Source: an uncultured Clostridia bacterium
GTDB taxonomy: Bacteria > Bacillota > Clostridia > TANB77 > CAG-508
Direction: 5' to 3'
Assembly: GCA_948745425.1 (NCBI GenBank)
Contig: CAPZDM010000051.1
Location: 1 to 11,890 of the forward strand
DNA length: 11,890 nt
The translations under genes and the position numbers were made by a program. Positions 1 through 6,808 of this stretch are shown one piece after another. The stretch's first letter is position 1. Every line of letters starts with the position of its first letter. Below the pieces are notes generated by a model that made no database searches, had not been told where the DNA came from, and was given only the letters and a program-made list of their open reading frames with translations.

Positions 1-42
1 GTTTGTGGAGATGATTTTATATTTTAAAATTATAATTACATG

Positions 43-60
43 TGTAGGGACGCCCCTACA
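43..60. repeat. Small intergenic palindrome (TGTAGGG family)
   Basis: TGTAGGG (43-49) is followed by a 4-base spacer and CCCTACA (54-60), a perfect 7-bp inverted repeat that is GC-rich against AT-rich surroundings. No T-run follows on either side, so it is unlikely to be an intrinsic terminator. The same TGTAGGG(G) start occurs in palindromic elements near 5147 and 6809, suggesting a dispersed intergenic repeat family. The rest of 1-131 contains no gene I can support. Confidence 0.55.
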
Positions 61-131
61 TTTCTCTACAATTTTAAATTCACATAAAAATTTATCACCC
101 CTACAAACCTCAATTTAAACTAATAAACGTA

Positions 132-160
132 TTGAATTTATTAGAAAAATGTGCTATTAT
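132..160 (+). promoter_or_regulatory. Vegetative promoter of hisS
   Basis: A -35 box TTGAAT (132-137) is separated by exactly 17 bp from a -10 box TATTAT (155-160). The TGC just before the -10 makes it an extended -10. Transcription would begin near 167, leaving about 28 nt of leader before the hisS ATG at 195. That is too short for a T-box leader. The in-frame TTG at 132 lies inside the -35 box and so cannot be the start codon. Confidence 0.8.
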
Positions 161-194
161 ATTAAATATTTATTATGAAAAGAGGAACATATAT

Positions 195-1505
195 ATGAAA
201 AAAGTACAACCAAGAACATTGCCAGGGTTTATGGAGTTGTTGCCTAATGAGCAGATAGTGTTTAATGATATAAAGGAGAATATACAAAAGTCATATGAAA
301 GATTTGGATTTTTGCCATTAGATACTCCTATAATAGAAGATGCAGAAGTTTTACTTGCAAAAGCTGGAGGAGAAACAGAAAAACAGATATATAGGTTTAA
401 CAAAGGAGAAAATGACTTGGCATTAAGGTTTGACCTAACAGTTCCACTTGCAAAATATGTATCTGAATATTATGGAGAACTTAGTTTCCCCTTTAAAAGA
501 TATCAAATAGGAAAAGTATATAGAGGAGAAAAGGCACAAGCAGGAAGATATCGAGAATTCTATCAATGTGATGTTGATATAATTGGAGATGGGGAGCTTA
601 GCATTATACACGATGCTGAAATACCAAGTATTATATATACAACATTTAAAGAATTAGGATTTCAGAAATTTACAATACATATAAACAATAGAAAAATCTT
701 AAATGGAATATTTGATGAAATAGGAAGTATAGACAAATCAACAGATATATTAAGAATAATAGATAAAATTGAAAAAATTGGAGCAGAAAAAGTTCAAGAA
801 GAATTATCAGGACTAGGAATAGCTGGAAAAGAAATAGAAACAATAATGAACTTTATAAAAATATCAGGAACAAATCTAGAAAAAATACAAACATTAAAAG
901 AACTTGGAATAAAATCAGAGACATTTAATACAGGAGTAAATGAACTTGAACAAGTAATAAACTTAATAAAGGTATGTGGAGTTCCAGAGAAAAATTTTGA
1001 AATAGACTTAACAATAGCAAGAGGACTAGATTATTACACAGGAACAGTATATGAAACATTTTTAGACGATTACAAAAAACTAGGAAGTGTATGTTCAGGT
1101 GGAAGATATGAAAACTTAGCAGAATATTATACAGACAAGAAGCTTCCAGGAGTAGGAATATCAATAGGACTTACAAGATTTTTCTATCAGGCAAGAAAAG
1201 AAGGACTAATAAAATCGGAAAAAACTGCAATATCAAAAGTTTTAGTACTTCCAATGACAGATAATCTAGAAAAATGTATGGAAATAGCCTCAAAACTAAG
1301 AGAAGCAAAAATAAACACAGAAATATATTTACAAGACAAGAAAATAAAAGCAAAATTCAAATATGCAGATAAATTAAACATACCATTTGCAATAGTAATT
1401 GGAGACGATGAAATAGCAAATGATAAAGTAACCTTGAAAAACATGACAACAGGGGAACAAGAAACATTACCAATAGAAGAGATTATAAAAAAATTGGATT
1501 CATAA
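195..1505 (+). CDS. hisS: Histidine--tRNA ligase (HisS), eukaryote/archaeal-like variant
   Basis: Class II aminoacyl-tRNA synthetase that charges tRNA-His with histidine in the cytosol. I start it at the ATG at 195 (436 aa, near the usual 420-430), because an AGAGGAA ribosome binding site lies at 181-187 and the upstream in-frame TTG sits in the promoter. The product opens KKVQPRTLPGF. Motif 2 is GRYREFYQCD (from about residue 117), the histidine-binding signature is RGLDYYTG (from residue 276), and motif 3 lies in the GVGISIGLTRFF stretch. A C-terminal anticodon-binding domain runs from about residue 340. The motif 2 wording and the upstream ALRFDLTVPLAKY resemble eukaryotic, archaeal and some bacterial HisRS rather than the canonical Bacillus form (GRYRQFHQ, LRPEGT). 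It is first in an operon with pheS and pheT. Confidence 0.95.
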   Translation: MKKVQPRTLPGFMELLPNEQIVFNDIKENIQKSYERFGFLPLDTPIIEDAEVLLAKAGGETEKQIYRFNKGENDLALRFDLTVPLAKYVSEYYGELSFPFKRYQIGKVYRGEKAQAGRYREFYQCDVDIIGDGELSIIHDAEIPSIIYTTFKELGFQKFTIHINNRKILNGIFDEIGSIDKSTDILRIIDKIEKIGAEKVQEELSGLGIAGKEIETIMNFIKISGTNLEKIQTLKELGIKSETFNTGVNELEQVINLIKVCGVPEKNFEIDLTIARGLDYYTGTVYETFLDDYKKLGSVCSGGRYENLAEYYTDKKLPGVGISIGLTRFFYQARKEGLIKSEKTAISKVLVLPMTDNLEKCMEIASKLREAKINTEIYLQDKKIKAKFKYADKLNIPFAIVIGDDEIANDKVTLKNMTTGEQETLPIEEIIKKLDS

Positions 1506-1521
1506 TTAAAAATAATTAATT

Positions 1522-1560
1522 ATTAATTATTTCCTAAATACATACAAAATAGAAAGGAAA
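1522..1560 (+). repeat. Duplicated leader, copy 1 (upstream of pheS)
   Basis: This 39-bp segment recurs at 2636-2674 with only two differences (positions 1542 and 1544). Both copies end in the AAAGGAAA ribosome binding site of the gene that follows. ATTTCCT (1529-1535) is complementary to AGGAAAT (1555-1561), so the mRNA could fold into a 7-bp hairpin with a 19-nt loop that masks the Shine-Dalgarno sequence. The repeat and the complementarity are visible directly; a regulatory role is inference. Confidence 0.75.
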
Positions 1561-1566
1561 TGAAAT

Positions 1567-2613
1567 ATGAAAGAGAAACTAGAACAGATTTATAAAGAAG
1601 CCAAAGAGCAAATTGAAAAAATAGACATGACTCAAGGTCTAAACGATTTAAAAGTTAAATATTTAGGTAAAAAAGGAGAACTAACATCAATACTTAAAGG
1701 AATGGGAAGTTTATCTCCAGAAGAAAGACCTAAACTAGGAGCTATTGTAAATGAAATTAGAGATTCAATAGTAATAGAAATTGAAGAAAAAGAAAAAGAA
1801 TTAAAGCAAAAAGAGTTAAATAAAAAACTTGAAAAAGAAAAAATAGATGTAACACTTCCTGCTACAAAAATCACAAGGGGGAGCAAACATCCTATAAATA
1901 GAGTAATAGAAGAAATACAAAATTTATTTGTATCAATGGGATATGATGTAATATCAGGACCAGAGCTAGAGACAGACGAATTCTGCTTTGAAAGATTAAA
2001 TTTACCAGAAGGTCATCCAGCAAGAGATATGCAAGACAGTTTCTATATTACAGATGAATATCTATTAAGAACACAAACATCAGCTGTTCAGGCAAGAACA
2101 ATGCTAAACTATGGAGGAAACAAGCCAATAAAAATGATATGTACAGGAAAAACATATCGTAGAGAAGATGATGCGACACATTCACATCAATTCAACCAAG
2201 TAGAGGGATTAGTAATAGATGAAAAAGACAAAAATGTATCATTATCAGATTTAAAAGGAACTCTTGAAATTTTCATGAGAAAAATGCTAGGAGAAAAAAC
2301 AGAACTAAGATTTAGACCAAGTTATTTCCCATTTACAGAACCATCATATGAAGTAGATGTTACATGTTTTAAATGTGGAGGAAAGGGATGTAACCTATGT
2401 AAACAAACAGGTTGGATAGAACTATTAGGAGCAGGAATTGTTCATCCAAATGTATTAAAAATGAATGGATATGACCCAGAAAAATATGGAGGATTTGCAT
2501 TTGGAACAGGAATAGACCGTTTAGCTATGTTTAAATATGGAATTACAGATATGAGGTATTTATATACTAATGATGTTAGATTTTTAAAACAATTTGATAG
2601 GTTCGAAAAATAA
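1567..2613 (+). CDS. pheS: Phenylalanine--tRNA ligase alpha subunit
   Basis: Catalytic alpha subunit of the cytosolic alpha2-beta2 enzyme that charges tRNA-Phe. At 348 aa it has normal length. The first ~90 residues are Lys/Glu-rich and look like the tRNA-contacting coiled coil. The class II core follows, with RTQTSAVQ from residue 168, the THSHQFNQVEG stretch, and motif 3 FAFGTGIDRLAMF from about residue 310. Four cysteines in a CxxC-x4-CxxC pattern (C267, C270, C275, C278) lie in an insertion before GAGIVHPNVL. I believe this occurs in many Firmicute PheS proteins and may bind a metal. The ATG at 1567 is 7 nt beyond the AAGGAA site. An out-of-frame ATG at 1560 opens only an 11-codon reading frame. 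It lies 61 bp after hisS and 69 bp before pheT. Confidence 0.97.
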   Translation: MKEKLEQIYKEAKEQIEKIDMTQGLNDLKVKYLGKKGELTSILKGMGSLSPEERPKLGAIVNEIRDSIVIEIEEKEKELKQKELNKKLEKEKIDVTLPATKITRGSKHPINRVIEEIQNLFVSMGYDVISGPELETDEFCFERLNLPEGHPARDMQDSFYITDEYLLRTQTSAVQARTMLNYGGNKPIKMICTGKTYRREDDATHSHQFNQVEGLVIDEKDKNVSLSDLKGTLEIFMRKMLGEKTELRFRPSYFPFTEPSYEVDVTCFKCGGKGCNLCKQTGWIELLGAGIVHPNVLKMNGYDPEKYGGFAFGTGIDRLAMFKYGITDMRYLYTNDVRFLKQFDRFEK

Positions 2614-2635
2614 ATAATTAATAATTTATCAATTC

Positions 2636-2674
2636 ATTAATTATTTCCTAAATACGTTCAAAATAGAAAGGAAA
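2636..2674 (+). repeat. Duplicated leader, copy 2 (upstream of pheT)
   Basis: Second copy of the 39-bp leader found upstream of pheS (37/39 identical, offset 1114 bp). TTTCCT (2644-2649) can pair with AGGAAA (2669-2674), again covering the ribosome binding site. An ATG at 2675 reads only ATG-AAA-AAA-TGA and its stop overlaps the true pheT ATG at 2683. The other half of the 2614-2682 gap is featureless AT-rich sequence. Confidence 0.75.
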
Positions 2675-2682
2675 ATGAAAAA

Positions 2683-5049
2683 ATGAAATTAAGTACAAAT
2701 TTCGTAAAGGATTATGTAGATATAGACGTAGATTTAAAAACATTAGCAGAGGATATGACAAGAGTAGGAAATGAATATGATAGTGCAGAAAAACTTATTC
2801 CAGCAACAAAGCTAGTTGTAGGAAAGGTATTAGAATGTATACCACACCCAGACTCAGACCATTTGCACTGTTGTAAAGTAGATATAGGAAATGAAATAAT
2901 AAATATAGTATGTGGAGCACCAAATGTTAGAGAAGGAATAAAGGTAATTGTAGCACTAGATGGAGCTGTGCTTCCAGAAATAACAATAAAAAAGGGAATG
3001 ATTAGAGGTCAAGAATCAAATGGAATGATATGTGCATTATATGAAATAGGACTTGACAAAAAATTTTTATCAGAAGAAGATAAAAATGGAATACATATTT
3101 TAGGAGAAGATGCAGTAGTTGGAACAGATCCAGTAAAATATATGGGATTAGATGATGAAGTTATAGACTTTGAACTTACAGCAAATAGAGGAGACTTATT
3201 AAGCATATTAGGAATGGCATATGAGATAGGAGCAATATATGATAAAAAAGTTAGACCTGTAGACATATCTCATAATGAAAAAGGAGAAGACATAAACAAG
3301 ATTTTTAATGTAAAAGTAGACACAGAAAACTGCAAACTATTTTTAGCAAGAAAAGCATTAAATGTAAAAATAGGAGATAGTCCAGACTTTATAAGAAATA
3401 GATTAATAGCAGAAGGAATTAGACCAATAAACAATGTTGTAGATATTAGTAACTATGTAATGCTTGAACTTGGCCAACCACTACATTTCTATGATGCAGA
3501 TAAACTAGGAGATACAATACAAGTTAGAATGGCATATAGTGGAGAAAAATTAACAACCTTAGACGGGCAAGAAAGATCTCTAGACGAAAACGACATAGTA
3601 ATTGCAGACGGAAAAAAATCAATAGGACTTGCAGGAGTTATGGGAGGATTTGACACAGAAATAACAGAAGGGACAACAAATGTAATAATTGAATCAGCTA
3701 TATTTGATGGAGTAAAAGTAAGAAAAACCTCTAAAAAGATAGTAAGAAGTGAAGCAAGTAATCGTTTTGAAAAAGGGCTAGACCCAAATAGAACATATAT
3801 GGCAATGGAAAGAGCAGTAAAACTATTAGAGCAATATGCAGGAGCTGAAATTCAAACAGGAACAGTAATATATGATAAATCAGATAAACAAGATAAAACT
3901 ATAGATATTACATCTAAAAATATAAATGATGTTTTAGGAGCAAAAATATCAGATGAAGAAATAATAAAAGTATATGAGAAATTAGGATTTACAGCAAATA
4001 AGAATGGAGAAAAGATAACAGTTACAGTTCCAAAAAGAAGACTAGACATATCAATAAAAGAAGACTTAATAGAAGAAGTAAGTCGTATATATGGAGTAGA
4101 TAACATACAAGGAACACTACCTGTAACTCCAATGAAAATGGGAACAATAGACAAAACAGAAAGAGAAATAAGAAATAAAATGATAGCATTAGGACTAAAT
4201 GATACATTACCATATATATTAATAAACAATAAAGACTCACACAAATTTACAAACGACAAATTCGAGGAATTAAAGCTATTAGACCCAATGACAGAAGAAA
4301 GAAACACTTTAAGATACAGTATAATTCCATCATTATACAAGCTATATGAATACAACAAATCTCACTATGTAAAAGATGTAAATATATTTGAAATAGGAAA
4401 AGGATTTTGGAAAAAAGAAGACAAATATGGAGAGGACTTAAAACTTGCAGCACTTATGACAGGAGAATACTACCTAGGAATGGGAAATAAAAAGAATGTA
4501 GATTTCTATGTAATAAAAGGAATTGTAGAAGAAATACTAGACTATTTAGGATATGAAAACAGATATAGTTTTGTAATACCAAAAACAGAGATTGCAGAAT
4601 TTCACCCAGGTCAAGTAGCAGAAATAAATGTAAATGGAGAAATAGTAGGAATAGTTGGAAGAATACATCCAGCTATATGTAAAGAACTAGTATATGTATC
4701 AGAAATAAACTTAGAAAAACTATTAGCAAAGAAAACAGGAAAAATGAAATTTAAAGAAATATCTATATATCCAGAAATAAAAAAGGACATAGCAATTGTA
4801 GTAGACAAAAACATAACTTCAGACGAAATAGCAAAAGCAATAAAATCAAATGGAGGAAAGCTATTAATAAAAAGTGAAGTATTTGATGTATATGAAGGAG
4901 AGAACTTACCACAAGGAAAGAAAAGTATAGCATATTCATTAACATTTGGAGTAAACGACAGAACCCTAACAGACGAAGAAGTAAATCCAATTATTGAAAA
5001 AATCGTAGCTGGACTAGAAAAATCCTTTGGAGCCGAATTAAGAAGATAG
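2683..5049 (+). CDS. pheT: Phenylalanine--tRNA ligase beta subunit
   Basis: Beta subunit of PheRS, which positions tRNA-Phe and hydrolyses mischarged Tyr-tRNA-Phe. At 788 aa it is full length. The family's domain order can be followed: an N-terminal EMAP/OB tRNA-binding domain at roughly 39-147 (LVVGKVLECIPHPDSDHLHC), the B3/B4 editing region at roughly 210-385 (RPINNVVDISNYVMLELGQP), B5 at about 400-475, a catalytic-like core containing HPGQVAEI at about 641, and a ferredoxin-like anticodon-binding (FDX-ACB) domain from about 695 to the end. The ATG at 2683 lies 7-8 nt after AAAGGAAAA. It is surely co-transcribed with pheS. No T-box is present before hisS, pheS or pheT, which is worth noting for Firmicute synthetase genes. 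Confidence 0.97.
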   Translation: MKLSTNFVKDYVDIDVDLKTLAEDMTRVGNEYDSAEKLIPATKLVVGKVLECIPHPDSDHLHCCKVDIGNEIINIVCGAPNVREGIKVIVALDGAVLPEITIKKGMIRGQESNGMICALYEIGLDKKFLSEEDKNGIHILGEDAVVGTDPVKYMGLDDEVIDFELTANRGDLLSILGMAYEIGAIYDKKVRPVDISHNEKGEDINKIFNVKVDTENCKLFLARKALNVKIGDSPDFIRNRLIAEGIRPINNVVDISNYVMLELGQPLHFYDADKLGDTIQVRMAYSGEKLTTLDGQERSLDENDIVIADGKKSIGLAGVMGGFDTEITEGTTNVIIESAIFDGVKVRKTSKKIVRSEASNRFEKGLDPNRTYMAMERAVKLLEQYAGAEIQTGTVIYDKSDKQDKTIDITSKNINDVLGAKISDEEIIKVYEKLGFTANKNGEKITVTVPKRRLDISIKEDLIEEVSRIYGVDNIQGTLPVTPMKMGTIDKTEREIRNKMIALGLNDTLPYILINNKDSHKFTNDKFEELKLLDPMTEERNTLRYSIIPSLYKLYEYNKSHYVKDVNIFEIGKGFWKKEDKYGEDLKLAALMTGEYYLGMGNKKNVDFYVIKGIVEEILDYLGYENRYSFVIPKTEIAEFHPGQVAEINVNGEIVGIVGRIHPAICKELVYVSEINLEKLLAKKTGKMKFKEISIYPEIKKDIAIVVDKNITSDEIAKAIKSNGGKLLIKSEVFDVYEGENLPQGKKSIAYSLTFGVNDRTLTDEEVNPIIEKIVAGLEKSFGAELRR

Positions 5050-5050
5050 G

Positions 5051-5097
5051 TTTGCCATAAGGGACGGAGAATTTTGCCATAAGGGACGGAGAATTTT
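5051..5097. repeat. 22-bp tandem direct repeat after pheT
   Basis: Two identical 22-bp units (5051-5072 and 5073-5094) each read TTTGCCATAAGGGACGGAGA plus AT. A third, partial unit then begins (TTTGG). The units start 1 bp after the pheT stop and are GC-richer than their surroundings. The GGGACGGAGAA/TTTTGGC wording resembles clostridial REP-like or IS200-associated repeats that I have seen elsewhere; that link is from memory and unverified. Confidence 0.7.
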
Positions 5098-5146
5098 GGC
5101 AATTTCGAAAAAGGGGAAGGTTTCTTTTCTATAAAAATATTGCAAA

Positions 5147-5171
5147 TGTAGGGGCACGTTGCAACGTGCCC
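5147..5171. repeat. TGTAGGGGC-type palindrome before trmL
   Basis: After TGTAG comes the perfect 20-bp palindrome GGGCACGTTGCAACGTGCCC (5152-5171), only 9 bp before the trmL ribosome binding site AGGAG at 5181. In RNA it gives an 8-bp GC-rich hairpin with a TGCA loop. The following CTTTG is too short to be a terminator tail. It belongs with the palindromes at 43-60 and 6809-6861 and a decayed copy at 10482-10498. I find no convincing promoter in 5050-5190, so trmL may depend on read-through from pheT. Confidence 0.65.
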
Positions 5172-5190
5172 TTTGAAAGAAGGAGAAAAC

Positions 5191-5691
5191 ATGAGATTAA
5201 ATATAGTAATGGTCGAACCAGAAATACCACAAAACACAGGAAACATAGCAAGAACCTGTGCAGCAATAGGGGCAAAGCTACATCTAGTATATCCATTAGG
5301 ATTTTCAATAACGGACAAATACCTAAAAAGAGCTGGATTAGACTATTGGGACAAACTAGAAATAGAAGAACATATTTCATTAAAAGCATTTTTAGAAAAA
5401 TACAAACCAGAAGAACACAACATGTTTTTAGCTTCTACAAAATCACAAAAATGCTATTCAGATGTAGACTACAGTAAAATGGAAGAAGTATTTATATTAT
5501 TTGGAAAAGAAACAAAGGGACTACCAGAAGACTTAATACAAAAATACATAGAAAATGCAATAAGAATACCAATGAGAGACACTTTAAGGTCATTAAATCT
5601 ATCAAACTCAGTAGCAATAATAGCATATGAAATATTAAGACAAATAGACTTTGATGGACTAAAAGAAACCAGTAACTATTTTAGGAATTAG
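5191..5691 (+). CDS. trmL: tRNA (cytidine/uridine(34)-2'-O)-methyltransferase TrmL
   Basis: SPOUT-family (trefoil-knot) methylase that transfers a methyl group from SAM to the 2'-OH of the wobble nucleotide of tRNA-Leu isoacceptors in E. coli; the Bacillus homologue is often called CspR. The start is the ATG at 5191 (166 aa), with AGGAG at 5181-5185. The in-frame TTG at 5173 precedes that site and is rejected. Family marks are EPEIPQNTGNIARTC near the N-terminus, the SAM-site GKETKGLP from residue 105, and IPMRDTLRSLNLSNSVAI with R133 and N139. The length is typical. Its last 11 bp overlap the 3' end of the convergent small gene at 5681-5845. Confidence 0.93.
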   Translation: MRLNIVMVEPEIPQNTGNIARTCAAIGAKLHLVYPLGFSITDKYLKRAGLDYWDKLEIEEHISLKAFLEKYKPEEHNMFLASTKSQKCYSDVDYSKMEEVFILFGKETKGLPEDLIQKYIENAIRIPMRDTLRSLNLSNSVAIIAYEILRQIDFDGLKETSNYFRN

Positions 5692-5845
5692 GGGTAGTAT
5701 TACTCCTACAAGCAAGAATAGTAGTAAGGGAATCGCCAAGTTGAGTAAAAACAGCAGAAAGAATAGATAATTCATCATCAGTAGAATTATCAGCAATAAC
5801 ACAAGATAAAGTTGAAATCAAAGTAACCAATTCACAAGAACTCAT
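5681..5845 (-). CDS. Small 54-aa protein, DUF6774-like
   Basis: The start is the ATG at 5845, preceded by AGGAG with 7-nt spacing; a longer in-frame start 12 codons upstream has no ribosome binding site. The protein begins MSSCELVTLISTLSCVIADN and continues with an acidic DDELSILSAVFTQLGDSLTTILA helix. This Cys-Glu-Leu start and the AVFTQLGD-TLATI-like pattern match a family of about 50-aa clostridial proteins of unknown function that I recall as DUF6774; the family name needs checking. There is no signal peptide or clear membrane helix. Its 3' end overlaps the convergent trmL by 11 bp, so the two transcripts are antisense at their ends. The function is unknown. Confidence 0.7.
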   Translation of the reverse strand: MSSCELVTLISTLSCVIADNSTDDELSILSAVFTQLGDSLTTILACRSNTTPNS

Positions 5846-5867
5846 AAAAAATCTCCTAATACTTAAT

Positions 5868-5897
5868 ATAATATGAAACAAATAAAAACAATGTTAA
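5868..5897 (-). promoter_or_regulatory. Probable promoter of the 54-aa gene
   Basis: Read on the - strand, TTAACA (5897-5892) is separated by 18 bp from TATTAT (5873-5868). A transcript would start near 5861 and carry a leader of only about 15 nt, just enough for the AGGAG site. A terminator for the next upstream gene ends immediately before this promoter, which supports the small gene being its own unit. Confidence 0.5.
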
Positions 5898-5901
5898 TTA
5901 T

Positions 5902-5941
5902 AAAAAGAAAAACTGCAGATTGGCTAAAGCCATTCTGCAGT
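5902..5941 (-). terminator. Intrinsic terminator of the 121-aa orphan gene
   Basis: ACTGCAGA (5912-5919) pairs with TCTGCAGT (5934-5941). After one T-T mismatch, TGGC pairs with GCCA around a TAAA loop. On the - strand the stem is followed by TTTTT-C-TTTTT. It begins 13 bp after the stop codon of the gene ending at 5955. Confidence 0.85.
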
Positions 5942-5954
5942 CTCTTCATTTAGT

Positions 5955-6320
5955 TTACACTGAAAAAGAAAACGATCTGGATTGTTTAAAAGATTTAAGT
6001 AAGCCTTGCCAGTATAAACCTTCTTCTGAAATCGGAGATAGATTGTCAGACAAAGGAACAGGCATCGCATAATCACGGTGATATCCATTTTTCTCAAGCA
6101 ATTCAGTGAAACCTTCAAACTTAGGAATAGAATATAGTTCCTTTCCGTTGTTTGTAAATGATATTAAACCATTACATGTGTTAAAAGTGTGAGGATTTAA
6201 TCTTAAAAAGCTTTTAGGGTTAAGTCTTTTCCTACAACCTGAATATATATTGTAATATATATTATTAGGGTCGATTAAAATAGCTTCTTCAAAAATTTCC
6301 TCAATTGTCATAATTTCCAT
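5955..6320 (-). CDS. Hypothetical protein, 121 aa
   Basis: I do not recognise this protein. The start is the ATG at 6320, with a strong AGGAGG 9 nt upstream; the in-frame extension to 6416 would run through the gene's own promoter and is rejected. The protein opens MEIMTIEEIFEEAILIDPNN, is rich in Asn, Ser and aromatic residues, and ends with WQGLLKSFKQSRSFSFSV. I see no signal peptide, membrane helix, cysteine cluster or known catalytic motif; there are only two cysteines. It has its own promoter and terminator. A real gene is supported by that complete transcription unit and by codon use like its neighbours. It could be a lineage-specific cytosolic protein, and its place behind rplT gives no functional clue because it is separately transcribed. 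Confidence 0.75.
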   Translation of the reverse strand: MEIMTIEEIFEEAILIDPNNIYYNIYSGCRKRLNPKSFLRLNPHTFNTCNGLISFTNNGKELYSIPKFEGFTELLEKNGYHRDYAMPVPLSDNLSPISEEGLYWQGLLKSFKQSRSFSFSV

Positions 6321-6377
6321 AATGTTATTCCTCCTTAGAACACAATAACCACTTTGGTCGTTTTTTGGTATAAGGAT

Positions 6378-6406
6378 ATTATAACATAATTTACATAATA
6401 TTTCAA
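6378..6406 (-). promoter_or_regulatory. Strong promoter of the 121-aa orphan gene
   Basis: On the - strand, TTGAAA (6406-6401), 17 bp, then TATAAT (6383-6378), with TGT just before the -10 (extended -10). The -35 box starts 3 bp after the rplT stop codon. Transcription would start near 6371, giving a leader of about 50 nt with a short ACCA/TGGT hairpin. Confidence 0.85.
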
Positions 6407-6408
6407 AT

Positions 6409-6759
6409 TTATGCATTTTTTGCTATTTCTGTTAACTTTGTAAAAGCAGTAGCATCTGTTACAGCTAACTCTGCAAGCATTTTTCTATTGATTTCAACAT
6501 TAGCTTTCTTTAATCCAGAGATTAATTTACTATATGTTAAACCATTCATTCTTGCAGCAGCATTAATTCTTGTAATCCACAATTTTCTAAAATTACTCTT
6601 TTTATCTTTTCTTCCAACATAAGCATACATTCCAGATTTCATAACAGCTTGTTTAGCATTTCTAAATCTATAATGTTTAGCTCCATAATATCCTTTAGCT
6701 CTTTTTAATACCTTTTTATGTTTTTTACGAGTTATAATTGCAGTTTTTACTCTTGCCAT
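6409..6759 (-). CDS. rplT: 50S ribosomal protein L20
   Basis: Primary 23S rRNA-binding protein needed for early 50S assembly. In B. subtilis free L20 also represses its own operon by binding the infC leader. The 116-aa product is slightly shorter than the common 118-119. It starts MARVKTAIITRKKHKKVLKRAKGYY (given here as landmarks MARVKT and AKGYYG), the basic N-terminal extension that threads into rRNA. The globular part follows, with LWITRINAAARMNGLTYS. AGGAGG lies 8 nt before the ATG. It is last in infC-rpmI-rplT. I find no terminator directly after it: the next gene's promoter begins 3 bp beyond the stop. Confidence 0.97.
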   Translation of the reverse strand: MARVKTAIITRKKHKKVLKRAKGYYGAKHYRFRNAKQAVMKSGMYAYVGRKDKKSNFRKLWITRINAAARMNGLTYSKLISGLKKANVEINRKMLAELAVTDATAFTKLTEIAKNA

Positions 6760-6808
6760 TTTAAATTCCTCCTTATAAATTCTCTAATAATTGATAAAAT
6801 TTATTATG

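Noticed and set aside
132..194. N-terminal extension of HisS from a TTG at 132
   Set aside because: The TTG lies in the -35 box of the hisS promoter and has no ribosome binding site. The ATG at 195 has AGAGGAA and gives a family-like N-terminus.
1506..2682. T-box riboswitches upstream of pheS or pheT
   Set aside because: The gaps are only 61 and 69 bp and lack the T-box sequence and a terminator, and the hisS leader is about 28 nt.
5152..5171. The GGGCACGTTGCAACGTGCCC palindrome as the pheT terminator
   Set aside because: Only CTTTG follows the stem, not a T-run; it fits better as an intergenic repeat.
4611..5318. Long - strand frame opposite pheT and trmL
   Set aside because: It is an antisense shadow of two well-identified genes and crosses the repeat-filled gap; no family resemblance was seen.
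5924..6118. Alternative - strand frame over the 3' end of the 121-aa gene, as a frameshifted C-terminus
   Set aside because: It runs through the terminator stem and has no ribosome binding site. The main frame ends cleanly 13 bp before the terminator, so no frameshift is needed.
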